DNA from: an uncultured Opitutia bacterium
GTDB lineage: Bacteria > Verrucomicrobiota > Verrucomicrobiia > Opitutales > UBA953
NCBI GenBank assembly: GCA_945957395.1
Contig: CAMFKE010000010.1
Span: 1 to 64,000, forward strand
Reading direction: 5' to 3'
DNA length: 64,000 bases
The notes beneath the pieces are model-generated. The model was not told the origin of the DNA. It saw nothing but the letters and a program-made list of their open reading frames with translations, and searched no databases. Position numbers and translations under genes: made by a program. Each line of letters begins with the position of its first letter. Position 1 is the stretch's first letter. Shown piece after piece: positions 43,133 through 51,647 of the stretch.

Positions 43133-45667
43133 ATGTCACCCGCCCCCCGATTCCTGGCGTGCCTCGCCGCGCTGATGCCCGTCCTGCTGCAAGCCAGCTA
43201 CTACGACCTCACACGCAACACCAAGGAGGCCCAGGAGGTCGTCACCTACGATGTGCGCTACCCGTACTGGACGAAATCCATCTACGCGGCCACCTACCCC
43301 GGCCACAGCCGTTCCAAGGAGGGCTGGATCGCCCCCTACTACGGCGGCATCGTCAGCGACAAGGACGGCCCCACCCAGCTCATCCAGTTCGCCTCCTGGC
43401 AGATGGGCGGCAAGGGCGCCCCCGGCACCGGCATCGACTTCGTGCACGCCGGCCGCCACATGAGCTGGGAGCGCTCCACCTGGGAGGGCAGCTCCGGCGG
43501 CATCAAGGGCAAGTGGCCCAACGACGAGTTCAAGCCCGGCCAGTGGTACCGCTTCGTCCACCGAGTGTGGACCCCCGCCGCGTCCACCCCGCACCTGGGC
43601 TACGCCGGCATCTGGATGAAGAGCCTGGAGACCGGCGAGTGGCACCACCTGGCCACCTTCAAGTTCCCCGCCGAACTCACCGGGTTCAACAACATGGGCG
43701 GCTTCAACGAGTTCATCACCGACGGCGCCTCCGAGACCAACGCCGTCGAGTTCCGCAACAGCTACGCCAAACGCTCCGGCAAGTGGGTGTCCGAGGCCGA
43801 GTTCTCCGCCATCAACCACAAGGAGGACACCATCAGGCTCATCCCCTCCGAGGACCGCCGCTCCATCACCCTGGAGACCACCCGCACCCCCAAGGACCCG
43901 GCCACCAAGCGCCACACCGTCATCCCGACCGTGCGCCAGAAGGCCACCCTCGCCCAGCCCGAGACCCCCGACTTCTTCGACGCCCCCAAGCTCGTCTCAC
44001 CCTCCGCCGAAGGCTTCGGCCGACGCCTCCTCGTCAGCTGGAAACACGACCCCAAGGCCGCCCCCCAGCTCGGCTACTCCGTCGAACTGCTCGACGGCGA
44101 CAAGGTCGTCGCCTCCGCGACCGAAAACGACCCGCTCGCGCGCCAGGCCGTGCTGGAGGTGCCCGGTCGCATCGACGGCATCCCCTCCGTGCGCATCCGG
44201 CTCACCGACATCTTCGGCGGCGCCACCGCGCCGGCATCAATCCCCGTGACTCTCGCCAAGCCGCTTCCCGCGCGCAACCTGGCCTCCTCCGCCGCCCCCG
44301 GCCTGAGCTACCGCTACTACGAATCCGCCAAGCCCGACGACTGGCGCACCCTGCCCGACTTCGACAAGCTCACCCCGGCGCGCCAGGGCGTCGTCGCCAC
44401 GCCCGAGCTCAGCCCGCGCCTCAAGCGCACCGGCTACGCCTTCGATTTCTCCGGCTACCTGCGCGTGCCCGAGGACGGCTTGTACACCTTCAACCTCGTC
44501 GCCGCCTGCGGCGCCAAGCTCATCATCGACGACACCACCGTCATCGACGCCGACGGCTACCACTCCATCTCCAACACCGCCGGCGCCGTGGCGCTGCGCG
44601 CCGGCTACCACAAGATCCGCCTGCCCTACTACCAGGGCGCGCGCCAGTTCCTCCAGGCCGACGACTTCCTCCAGCTCACCTGGTCCGGCCCGCGCTTCGA
44701 AAACGCCCCCGTCGGCGTCGACGCCCTGCGCCGCGAGACCTCCTCCGGCGAGCCGGTGGCGAACCTCACCGCGCGCCCCGCGGGCGCCGGCGGCATCAAC
44801 CTGGAGCTCTCCACCAAGGTCAGCCGCGGCAAGAGCAAGGTCGAGCGCGTCGAGTACTACGCCACCAACGCCGAATTCGACTACTTCTCCGCCCAGGGCG
44901 CTCGCAGCCTCGAATACCTCCTGGCCGAAAACACCGACCCGGCCGCCCCCACCCCGGCCGTCCTCTGGGGCGGCAAAAACCGCTCCCTGCGAGCCCGCCT
45001 CGTCTACTCCGGCAACCGCACCGTGGACAGCGCCCCGGTCGTCCTGCCCGACGCCCCCCCGCCGCCCTCCGGCAAGGACGCGCTCAAGCTCTCGGCGCTG
45101 GAGCACCACCTGTACCCGCCCGCCTTCAGCGAGGACAAGGGCGTCATCACCCTCGCCGGCGAATCCATGAACCTGCTCACACGCCCGGTCACCGGCGATT
45201 GCACGATCGTCGCGCGACTCGTCGACATCACCCCCGACAAGGCGCAGGCCGACGGCACCACGCCCCAGGACGCCTCCAACTGGTACTCCGGCATCATCCT
45301 GCGCAACAATGTCAACGAGCGCCCGGGCGAACCCCTCGGCGGCGCCGACATCCCGTTCAGCGCCGTCATGGGCACGAGCAACCGGCAGACGCGCCACTGC
45401 GACAGCACCATGATCAACGGCGCCGGCAACCAGCCCTCCGGCAATGTCGGCGGCGACCACCGCTGGTTCAAGATCGAGCGCAAGGGCGTCGAGTTCACCA
45501 CCTCCATCTCCAAGGACGGCAAGGAGTGGAAGGTCATCAAGACGGTGAGCCTGCCCAAGGCCACCGAGACCATGGAGGCCGGCTTCGTCCACTACGCCAT
45601 CCCCTGCGCCACCCCGCGCGTGCACTGGGCCAAGTTCGACAACTTCTCCATCACCCCGGCGAAATGA
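43133..45667 (+). CDS. secreted DUF3472 / PA14-domain protein
   Basis: 844 residues with a signal peptide (MSPAPRFLACLAALMPVLLQAS). The first ~270 residues have the DUF3472 pattern (GWIAPYYGGIV, LIQFASWQMGG, WERSTWEGSSGGIKGKWPNDEFKPGQWYRFVHRVWTP), often found on secreted glycan-handling proteins. After a Fn3-like stretch comes a PA14 domain (~390-530; GYAFDFSGYLRVPEDGLYTFNLVAACGAKLIIDDTTVIDADG). The last ~180 residues look like a DUF1349/laminin-type sandwich (NWYSGIILRNNVNERPGEP, RWFKIERKGVEFTTSISKDGKEW). It probably binds or processes carbohydrate outside the cytoplasm. A very long open frame on the same strand (43159-48258) is only a codon-bias shadow of this and the following genes. Confidence 0.85.
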   Translation: MSPAPRFLACLAALMPVLLQASYYDLTRNTKEAQEVVTYDVRYPYWTKSIYAATYPGHSRSKEGWIAPYYGGIVSDKDGPTQLIQFASWQMGGKGAPGTGIDFVHAGRHMSWERSTWEGSSGGIKGKWPNDEFKPGQWYRFVHRVWTPAASTPHLGYAGIWMKSLETGEWHHLATFKFPAELTGFNNMGGFNEFITDGASETNAVEFRNSYAKRSGKWVSEAEFSAINHKEDTIRLIPSEDRRSITLETTRTPKDPATKRHTVIPTVRQKATLAQPETPDFFDAPKLVSPSAEGFGRRLLVSWKHDPKAAPQLGYSVELLDGDKVVASATENDPLARQAVLEVPGRIDGIPSVRIRLTDIFGGATAPASIPVTLAKPLPARNLASSAAPGLSYRYYESAKPDDWRTLPDFDKLTPARQGVVATPELSPRLKRTGYAFDFSGYLRVPEDGLYTFNLVAACGAKLIIDDTTVIDADGYHSISNTAGAVALRAGYHKIRLPYYQGARQFLQADDFLQLTWSGPRFENAPVGVDALRRETSSGEPVANLTARPAGAGGINLELSTKVSRGKSKVERVEYYATNAEFDYFSAQGARSLEYLLAENTDPAAPTPAVLWGGKNRSLRARLVYSGNRTVDSAPVVLPDAPPPPSGKDALKLSALEHHLYPPAFSEDKGVITLAGESMNLLTRPVTGDCTIVARLVDITPDKAQADGTTPQDASNWYSGIILRNNVNERPGEPLGGADIPFSAVMGTSNRQTRHCDSTMINGAGNQPSGNVGGDHRWFKIERKGVEFTTSISKDGKEWKVIKTVSLPKATETMEAGFVHYAIPCATPRVHWAKFDNFSITPAK

Positions 45668-45693
45668 CGCCGACGGCCCCTCCGGCCCTTCTC

Positions 45694-45725
45694 ACGCCGC
45701 CCTTTCCCCGGGGCGGCGTTTTTTC
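45694..45725 (+). terminator. rho-independent terminator after the DUF3472 gene
   Basis: ACGCCGCCC and GGGCGGCGT pair around a short CCCTTTCC-type loop and run into TTTTTT. It separates this gene from the converging desaturase gene. Confidence 0.85.
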
Positions 45726-45759
45726 TTGGCCGGGCCGACCCGCGCCTCGCGGGCGCGCT

Positions 45760-46677
45760 TCAGCCCCGGGTGCCGGCGGTCTCGCGACGCGCCGCGCGGA
45801 TCACCTCGTCGGGCGTGCGATGCAGGTCGCCGACCAGGCCCATTCGGGCGAGCGTCCACACGACCCACTTGGTGGGGTCGAACTGCCACCAGCGGGCGCC
45901 GTTGCGGTAGTCGCGCTGGAACGCGTGATGGAAATTGTGGTAGCCCTCGCCGAAGGTGAACAGCGCGCACAGCGTGTTGTCGCGCGCGGAGTGGCTGCGC
46001 GAGTACGGGCGCGAGCCCACGGTGTGGCTGAGCCGGTGAAGCAGGAAGGCGCACAGGCGCATCACGGTCACCCGCAGCACGCCGGCCACCAGCAGCATGG
46101 CCCACGCCATGTCCGCCCCGCCCAGCGCGTACCCGAGCGCGAACGGCGCCCCCAGACTCACCAGCGCGCCCAGCAGGTGCGCATGCCGATGCTGCGCCAT
46201 CACCAGCGCGTCCGCCCGCAGGTCGTCCACATTCTCGAACGGCTCCACCGGCTTGAGCTTGAGCAGCCCCGGGCTCACCAGCGTGGCGAGCAGCCCGCGC
46301 GAGGCGTCGTGCGCCCCGGCGTCCGCATCGGCCTCGTCGTGGTGCCGGCGGTGCTCGCCGCTCCACTCCAGACACGAGTTCTCAAAGGCGCCGGCGCCGA
46401 ACACCAGGGTGAACGCGCGCACCGGCCACGCCGCGCAAAACGCTCGATGGGCGAAAAGCCGGTGGTAACCCAGCGTGATGCTCAGCCCGGTCAGGAAATA
46501 AAAGGCGACGAACGCGCCCCACACGGCCGTCCACGAGATGGCCGGATTATCCCGCTGCGTCCACAGGAACGCCGGCACGACGGCCAGGGAGATCACGGTG
46601 AACGAAACCAGACAGGCCGAGGCCACCCGGTCGATTCTCTCGACCGGAAAACGGCGCAGGCTCGGGGTTTCATCCAT
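45760..46677 (-). CDS. membrane fatty acid desaturase (delta-9 type)
   Basis: 305 residues with about four membrane helices. All three histidine boxes are present: HRLFAH (~72-77), EHRRHH (~108-113) and EGYHNFHH (~245-252). They bind the di-iron centre of acyl-CoA/acyl-lipid delta-9 desaturases, which need oxygen. A desaturase in an organism with an otherwise fermentative gene set implies at least brief oxygen exposure, or use of scavenged oxygen. A minus-strand terminator sits between it and the ketosynthase, so it is probably its own unit, although the function fits the neighbouring lipid genes. Confidence 0.92.
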   Translation of the reverse strand: MDETPSLRRFPVERIDRVASACLVSFTVISLAVVPAFLWTQRDNPAISWTAVWGAFVAFYFLTGLSITLGYHRLFAHRAFCAAWPVRAFTLVFGAGAFENSCLEWSGEHRRHHDEADADAGAHDASRGLLATLVSPGLLKLKPVEPFENVDDLRADALVMAQHRHAHLLGALVSLGAPFALGYALGGADMAWAMLLVAGVLRVTVMRLCAFLLHRLSHTVGSRPYSRSHSARDNTLCALFTFGEGYHNFHHAFQRDYRNGARWWQFDPTKWVVWTLARMGLVGDLHRTPDEVIRAARRETAGTRG

Positions 46678-46754
46678 GGGCTCGGGTTCTCTCTCCCCCG
46701 GGCGACCCGCCCGGAAGACGCCGGCAACATCCGAGAATGCGCTTTTCGCGCAAA

Positions 46755-46787
46755 CGAAAAAGGGCGGCCGGGATTTCCCCGCCGCCC
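46755..46787 (-). terminator. minus-strand terminator after the ketosynthase gene
   Basis: On the minus strand GGGGCGGC pairs with GCCGCCC across a GGGGAAATCCCG-type loop and is followed by TTTTTCG. It separates the ketosynthase gene from the desaturase gene. Confidence 0.65.
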
Positions 46788-46803
46788 CGTTTCCCGGTCC
46801 GGC

Positions 46804-48060
46804 TCACGCCTCGCCGAACAGCAGCGACACATTCGCGCCGCCGAAACCGGAGCTGTTGCTCAGCGCCGTGCGCAGGGCGCGCGACTCGGTGGTGCGCGGC
46901 AGGTTCAGGCCCTCCGCGTCCGGGTCCGGATTCTTCAGGTGCGCGTTGCCGGGCACGAAGCCCTCTTTCAGCGCCAGGCAGCAGATGGCCGCCTCCAGCG
47001 CGCTGGCCATGGAAAGGCCGTGGCCGGTGAGCCCCTTGGTGCTCGACACCGCCGGCGTCCCGCCGGCGCCGAACACCGACTTGATGGCGCGAATCTCCGA
47101 CTTGTCCCCGATGGGAGTCGAAGTGGCGTGCGCGTTGATGTAGTCCACCTGCGCGGCCGAGATTCCGGCGGACTTCAGGCAGCGGCGCATGGCGTCGGCC
47201 AGACCCAGCCCGTCGGGGTGCGAGATCGCCGGGCTGTACCCGTCGGACGCCTGCCCCCAAGCGAGGAACTTCGCGTAAACTCTCGCGCCGCGCGCGAGCG
47301 CGGCCTCTTCGGATTCCAGCACGAGCGTGACGGCGCCGCCGGTGGCGGTGAACCCGCTGCGGCGCGTGTCGAACGGGCACGACGCCAGCTCCGGGTCGGC
47401 CGTCGTGCTCAGCGCGCGCATGCCGGCGAACGGCAGAATGGATTCCAGGTCGCCGTCCTCGGCGCCCACCACGACCATGCGGTCCTGCCGGCCCAGCGCG
47501 ATTTCGTCGAACGCGTAGCCGAGGGCGTGCCCGGACGAGGCGCAGGCCGACACGAAGCCCGCCGACGCGCCGCGCACCTTGTAGGCCGCCACGAGGTTGA
47601 AGGAGAGCGTGCCGGCGATGGAGCTCACGATACCCATGGGCGAGCAACGCATCACGCCGTGGCTCATCATGCGCCCCAGGTGATGGTGCAGCATGGACGC
47701 CGACCCGGACGAGGCCGTGAACATGCCGGTCTCGGGGTTGGAAATGTCGCCGGCGCCGAGCCCGGCATCGGCCAGCGCCTGGGACACGGAGCAGTAGGCG
47801 TACAGGCCGTGCGGCGCGAGGCCGCGCAGCACATCGCGCTTCACCGTGTACCCGGAGGGAAAGGTCCAGTCCTCGGGGTCGAACGACGCCGTGTCGAACC
47901 CGCGCACCGCCCCGGTCAGCTTCACCGGAATGTTGTCCCCGGAAAACGGCGCGTACGGCGCGAGCCCGTGGCGCAGCTCGCGCACCGAGGCTGCGGCCTC
48001 GGCCGCGCTGTTGCCGATGCTCGAGATGAAACCGAGACCGGTGACGACGACAGAACGCAT
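46804..48060 (-). CDS. beta-ketoacyl-ACP synthase (FabF/KAS II-like)
   Basis: 418 residues. The Cys-His-His triad of decarboxylating ketosynthases is intact: Cys in SACASSGHALG (~172), His in NAHATSTPIGD (~310) and His in KGLTGHGLSMAS (~347). NAHATSTPIGDKSE and FGGANVSLLF are standard. It condenses malonyl-ACP with an acyl-ACP. It lies 130 bases after an ACP-hotdog fusion on the same strand, so it probably extends an acyl chain on that ACP for a special lipid rather than for bulk fatty acid synthesis; no other fab genes are near. The intervening gap holds short GC hairpins. Confidence 0.93.
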   Translation of the reverse strand: MRSVVVTGLGFISSIGNSAAEAAASVRELRHGLAPYAPFSGDNIPVKLTGAVRGFDTASFDPEDWTFPSGYTVKRDVLRGLAPHGLYAYCSVSQALADAGLGAGDISNPETGMFTASSGSASMLHHHLGRMMSHGVMRCSPMGIVSSIAGTLSFNLVAAYKVRGASAGFVSACASSGHALGYAFDEIALGRQDRMVVVGAEDGDLESILPFAGMRALSTTADPELASCPFDTRRSGFTATGGAVTLVLESEEAALARGARVYAKFLAWGQASDGYSPAISHPDGLGLADAMRRCLKSAGISAAQVDYINAHATSTPIGDKSEIRAIKSVFGAGGTPAVSSTKGLTGHGLSMASALEAAICCLALKEGFVPGNAHLKNPDPDAEGLNLPRTTESRALRTALSNSSGFGGANVSLLFGEA

Positions 48061-48190
48061 GGTGACGCTGAAAGGGGGAAAACGGGAAAGGGGACGGGGC
48101 GGGGAAACGGAAAAAAACGACGGCGGGAACGCGAGGAAGGAATCCCTCGCGCGCTCCGGCCCGTCGGGCCTTTTCCGCCCCCAGGGCGGC

Positions 48191-49078
48191 TTACGCGACC
48201 GGCTCCGCGGCGGGAGCGGCTTCGGCGACGGGGACCTCGGGGGCGTAGTCGAAGGTGAGCGCGATCTCCTCGGCGAACGAGGCCTTCTCGCCGTTCACCG
48301 AGATGACGCCCTCGAACACCGCGACCGGGTGCTTGATGCGCTTCACCTTCACGGCGAGCGTGAGCACGTCGCCGGGCTTGCAGATGCGCGAGCAGCGCAC
48401 GCCGTCGGCCGAGGTGAAGTAAATGGTCTCGGGGTTCACCTCGCGCTCGATGCCGGGGTGCTTGCCCTTCAGCAGGAACAGCACGCCGAGCTGGCCCAGC
48501 GCCTCCAGCTGGATGGACGCCGGGAACACCGGGCGACCCTTGAAGTGGCCTTCCAGGAAGAACTCCTGGCCGGCGATCTTGTACACACCCTTGGCCTCGC
48601 CGCGGCGCAGCTCGGCCTCCTGCACGAACAGGAACGGCGGCTGCTGCGGCATCACCGCCACGATGTCGGCGATGTCCACGCGCACCGGCTTCTCGGGCGG
48701 CGGCAGCCCGCGCGCCTTGGCGTCCACATACACGCGGATGTCGCCGATGGTGCGCAGGTCGCGCAGATCCTCGTTCTCGATCTTCATCGAGAGCGTCTCC
48801 TCCACCAGCATCACCACCTCGACCATCGTGAGCGAATCCACGCCGAGGTCGTCCATCAGGCGCAGGTGGTCGCATTCACCCTGCAGCTTCGGCCGCTGCT
48901 CGGGCTCCAGGAAGCGCGCCAGGATGCCGATGACCACCGCGCCCACGAGCGACGCGTCCCCCGTGCGACGGAACGCGACGGCCGCCTCCACGCACTCGGG
49001 TGAGCAGCGCTTCAGCGATTCGCGAATCTGGGCTTCGTCTTCAGGGGTTAGGCAGCGGGGGGTCTCGGCGGCGGACAT
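48191..49078 (-). CDS. acyl carrier protein fused to a FabZ-like hotdog domain
   Basis: 295 residues from MSAAETPRC; an upstream frame start at 49123 adds a tail without similarity. Residues ~10-125 are an ACP with the phosphopantetheine serine Ser82 in LMDDLGVDSLTMVE. Residues ~132-280 are a FabZ/FabA-type hotdog domain (FLEGHFKGRPVFPASIQLEALGQ) with Glu192 at the usual catalytic Glu place. The matching histidine is missing: MPQQPPFLFV stands where FabZ has LPHRYPFLLV, so Gln145 replaces His. It may therefore be a non-dehydrating, acyl-binding or modified enzyme. The neighbouring ketosynthase and the desaturase suggest a small lipid-modifying module. Confidence 0.85.
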   Translation of the reverse strand: MSAAETPRCLTPEDEAQIRESLKRCSPECVEAAVAFRRTGDASLVGAVVIGILARFLEPEQRPKLQGECDHLRLMDDLGVDSLTMVEVVMLVEETLSMKIENEDLRDLRTIGDIRVYVDAKARGLPPPEKPVRVDIADIVAVMPQQPPFLFVQEAELRRGEAKGVYKIAGQEFFLEGHFKGRPVFPASIQLEALGQLGVLFLLKGKHPGIEREVNPETIYFTSADGVRCSRICKPGDVLTLAVKVKRIKHPVAVFEGVISVNGEKASFAEEIALTFDYAPEVPVAEAAPAAEPVA

Positions 49079-49210
49079 GTTGCGCGACAAAAAGGAAACA
49101 CGCGCCGTCAGCGGCAACCCCATTTTCCTCAGGCGACCGGTGAAACTCCGTAAAACCCACCCGGGTTTCCCCTCCGGCCGACCACCACTGGCAAAAACCC
49201 CAAACCACCC

Positions 49211-50320
49211 CTACCTCGCGACCGCACCCACCGGGCGCTCGATCCGCGCGGTGTGCCGCACCGCGCCGGAAGCGTCCACATAGTCCACGCGCAGCCGCTC
49301 GGCGTCCACCGACACGCGGGCGAAACCGGGGGCGATGTCGGCGTAGCGCGTGCCGGCGGTCGCGCCGGTCGGGCGCGAGGCGTCGGCGGCGTTGCCCACG
49401 ATGAAGTTATGCAGGCCGTCGCGCTCGATATGCTGCGCGTCGTGTTCGTGCCCGCACAGGTACACGGCCACCCCGTGGCGGCGCATGAGCGGCGGCAGGA
49501 TCTGCGCCAGCTCCGTCTCCTTCGCCTCGCGCCGCACGCCGCCGGTCCACAGCGGGTGGTGACCCACCAGGATCTTCCAATCCGCCTTCGACGCGGCGAG
49601 CTCGCGCTCCAGCCACGCCAACTGCGCACCGGTGTCCTGCGCGGCCACATCGGAGTGCTTGGCGTTGTGCAACCCCGGCGCGAACGGACTCGTGTCCAGC
49701 ACGAAGAGCTGGACCGTCACGCCCGCGGGCGACTTCTCCGAGAAAGTGAAATAGCGCGCCGGCATGCGCCAGCGGGAGGACTTCTTCGAGTAGTCGATCT
49801 GCGCCTGCACGCTGCCCCGGTAGTCGTGGTTGCCCAGCGCATGCCACCACGGCACCTGCAGCGACGGCGCCGAGTACACATCCTCGAAAGTCTGCTTCCA
49901 GCGCGGGTCGTCCGTCGACTTCACGCCGGCCGGGTAGAAGTTGTCCCCCACCCCTACCACGAACGACACCGGACGCGCCGCCGCGAACTCGCCCATCGCG
50001 CGCGCCACGACCACCTGGGTCACCGTCTTCACCCGGTTCTCCTCATCCTCGCCCGGCCGCGCGTCGGGACGCTTCCCGATGCCCACCCAGCCCCAATCGC
50101 CCATCACCAGAAACTTCAACGCCCCGCGCTCCGCCTCCGGCGTCGGCAGCGCCTCGGGCGTGCCGGCCTTCGCCAGCCCCGACACCAGCGCGGGCGCCGC
50201 CACCGGCACCGGCGCCTCCGACCTCGCGCACACGGTCAACGGCGCCAGCGCGGCGGCCGCCAACACGGCGAGCAACGGGGTTTTCAGGCTCAGGAAATCA
50301 CGACGGCGGTTCGGAGTCAT
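49211..50320 (-). CDS. Tat-exported metallophosphoesterase (purple acid phosphatase-like)
   Basis: 369 residues from MTPNRRRDFLSLKTP, chosen because it starts a twin-arginine signal (RRDFLSL plus a hydrophobic run); the longer frame to 50431 is repeat-like. The calcineurin-type metal motifs are in order: GDWGW, GVGDNFY, GNHDY, GHHPLW and GHEHDAQ, as in tartrate-resistant acid phosphatases. A di-metal phosphatase folded in the cytoplasm before Tat export is likely. Substrate unknown. It begins the minus-strand run before the ACP-hotdog gene, with 132 bases between. A GCGGGCG repeat lies upstream. Confidence 0.9.
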   Translation of the reverse strand: MTPNRRRDFLSLKTPLLAVLAAAALAPLTVCARSEAPVPVAAPALVSGLAKAGTPEALPTPEAERGALKFLVMGDWGWVGIGKRPDARPGEDEENRVKTVTQVVVARAMGEFAAARPVSFVVGVGDNFYPAGVKSTDDPRWKQTFEDVYSAPSLQVPWWHALGNHDYRGSVQAQIDYSKKSSRWRMPARYFTFSEKSPAGVTVQLFVLDTSPFAPGLHNAKHSDVAAQDTGAQLAWLERELAASKADWKILVGHHPLWTGGVRREAKETELAQILPPLMRRHGVAVYLCGHEHDAQHIERDGLHNFIVGNAADASRPTGATAGTRYADIAPGFARVSVDAERLRVDYVDASGAVRHTARIERPVGAVAR

Positions 50321-50400
50321 GGCGCGCACCGTACGCAAGAGCGCCCCCCGCGAAAGCGGAAACGCACCGCCCGGCCGGCGCACGCCCTCGCGCCCCATGC

Positions 50401-50470
50401 CCGGCAGGAGCGCGGGCGTCCCCGCCCGCATTCGGCTCGGCTAGAGCGCGGCGATGGCGCCGCGCCCACG
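50401..50470 (+). repeat. GCGGGCGTCCCCGCCCGC-type intergenic repeat, copy 1
   Basis: It begins CCGGCAGGAGCGCGGGCG, forms a GCGGGCG/CGCCCGC hairpin, and after ~22 bases has GCGATGGCGCCGCGCCCACG. Copy 2 at 51481 begins with the same phase and has the same second block. The two copies flank the GspC/PilP-like gene in direct orientation, 1080 bases apart. Confidence 0.75.
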
Positions 50471-50547
50471 AACCAGGCGCTTACTTTGACTTGCCCGGGG
50501 CATGCCCGACACCAGCGTTCACGGCACATTTCCCGCCCCTATCCGAT

Positions 50548-51477
50548 ATGCGAAATCACCCCCGACGGGCCGCGCTGACTGCGGCCTTCGCGTTCCTCGC
50601 CATCATCCCGGCCATCGCCGTCCCGCCCGCACCCGCGCCCGAGAAACCGGCCGTCGCAGCGCCCGCAGCGGCGGAAAAGCCGGCGGAGAATTTCCCCATC
50701 ACGCTCCAAGGCTTCTTCGGCACGGACGCCAACGCCGAGGCCAGCCTGCGCCTGCGTGATTCCGAAAAATCAAGCTGGGTAAAACCCGGCGACTCCTTCG
50801 GCGGCTGGAAACTTGAAAGCGTCTCCACCCGCACCGGCACCGCCATCCTCACCGCCGGCACCCGCCGCGTCGCCCTCCGCCTCGCCGGCGAATCCGGCGC
50901 CACGCCCGCGGCCACGAGGCGCAGGTACACCAGCAGCAATGATAGTATCGTCCTTAGGCGCAACGCGGCCGTCTATCGGAAACACCCGGAGGTCGGCGTC
51001 GCCTTTCAGGCGCAAATCGAGCACACCATGGAACTGCTCGCCCAAGCCCGCCCCGATCTCGTCGACCCAAAAACGGGCAAGATCAACACTGCAGCCCCCG
51101 CCGTCATACGCGAACTCGACACCCCGGAGGTACGTCAATTCTTCTGGGAGCAATGGCGACAGTTCGTCACCGAAAGCACCGAGCCGGGCATCGTTGCCAC
51201 CCGCGAAGGCCAACTGGCCTACATCGACGCCCAAGAGCGAGTGAAGCGCCGCGACGACGACGGCGCCGATCTGCCGGCCGCCACACCCGAGGAACGCGAA
51301 CAAAACAAGGCGCAGGCCCACAACCTGCGGGTCCTGGAGGAAGCCGACCGCCTCTATCTCAGCCGGGGCGGCAACCCCGACACCTCCGAATACGACCAGA
51401 TGCAGCGGGAAAACGAAGCGCGCCAAAAGGCCGAAGAGGAAGCCGAGGCGAAGCCTACCGCCGAAGCGGCCAAGTGA
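50548..51477 (+). CDS. exported GspC/PilP-like protein (tentative)
   Basis: 309 residues with an N-terminal hydrophobic segment (RRAALTAAFAFLAIIPAIA), a short Pro/Ala linker, then a small beta domain (residues ~55-125) whose pattern FGTDANAEASLRL...WVKPGDSFGGWKLESVSTRTGTAILTAGTRRVALRLAG resembles GspC/PilP homology regions of type II secretion or type IV pili. The rest (~140-309) is helical and highly charged, with an acidic C-terminus. No other secretion genes are adjacent. The start at 50548 is preferred; a TTG at 50491 adds residues from the repeat. It is bracketed by two direct repeats (50401 and 51481). Confidence 0.6.
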   Translation: MRNHPRRAALTAAFAFLAIIPAIAVPPAPAPEKPAVAAPAAAEKPAENFPITLQGFFGTDANAEASLRLRDSEKSSWVKPGDSFGGWKLESVSTRTGTAILTAGTRRVALRLAGESGATPAATRRRYTSSNDSIVLRRNAAVYRKHPEVGVAFQAQIEHTMELLAQARPDLVDPKTGKINTAAPAVIRELDTPEVRQFFWEQWRQFVTESTEPGIVATREGQLAYIDAQERVKRRDDDGADLPAATPEEREQNKAQAHNLRVLEEADRLYLSRGGNPDTSEYDQMQRENEARQKAEEEAEAKPTAEAAK

Positions 51478-51480
51478 AGC

Positions 51481-51554
51481 CCGGCCGGAGCGCGGGCGTC
51501 CCCGCCCGCCCTTTTATCACCTCGCCCGAGGTGGCCGATGGCGCCGCGCCCACG
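51481..51554 (+). repeat. GCGGGCGTCCCCGCCCGC-type intergenic repeat, copy 2
   Basis: It begins right after the stop codon of the GspC/PilP-like gene: CCGGCCGGAGCGCGGGCG hairpin, then CTTTTATC (possible terminator), then CGATGGCGCCGCGCCCACG. It is in direct orientation to copy 1. Confidence 0.75.
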
Positions 51555-51647
51555 GCAACAACGCCACAATCCCCTTCGTCTTTCGTCCCCGGCCTCGCGT
51601 CCTCTCGCTTGCCTTTTGCGCCCGGGGCCTTGGCTTCCTCGGCCATC

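Noticed and set aside
43159-48258. Open frame of 1699 codons on the plus strand
   Set aside because: It lies in a second frame across DUF3472, then antisense to desaturase, ketosynthase and ACP-hotdog genes; the translation is Arg/His/Pro-rich with no domain. High GC removes stop codons in such frames.
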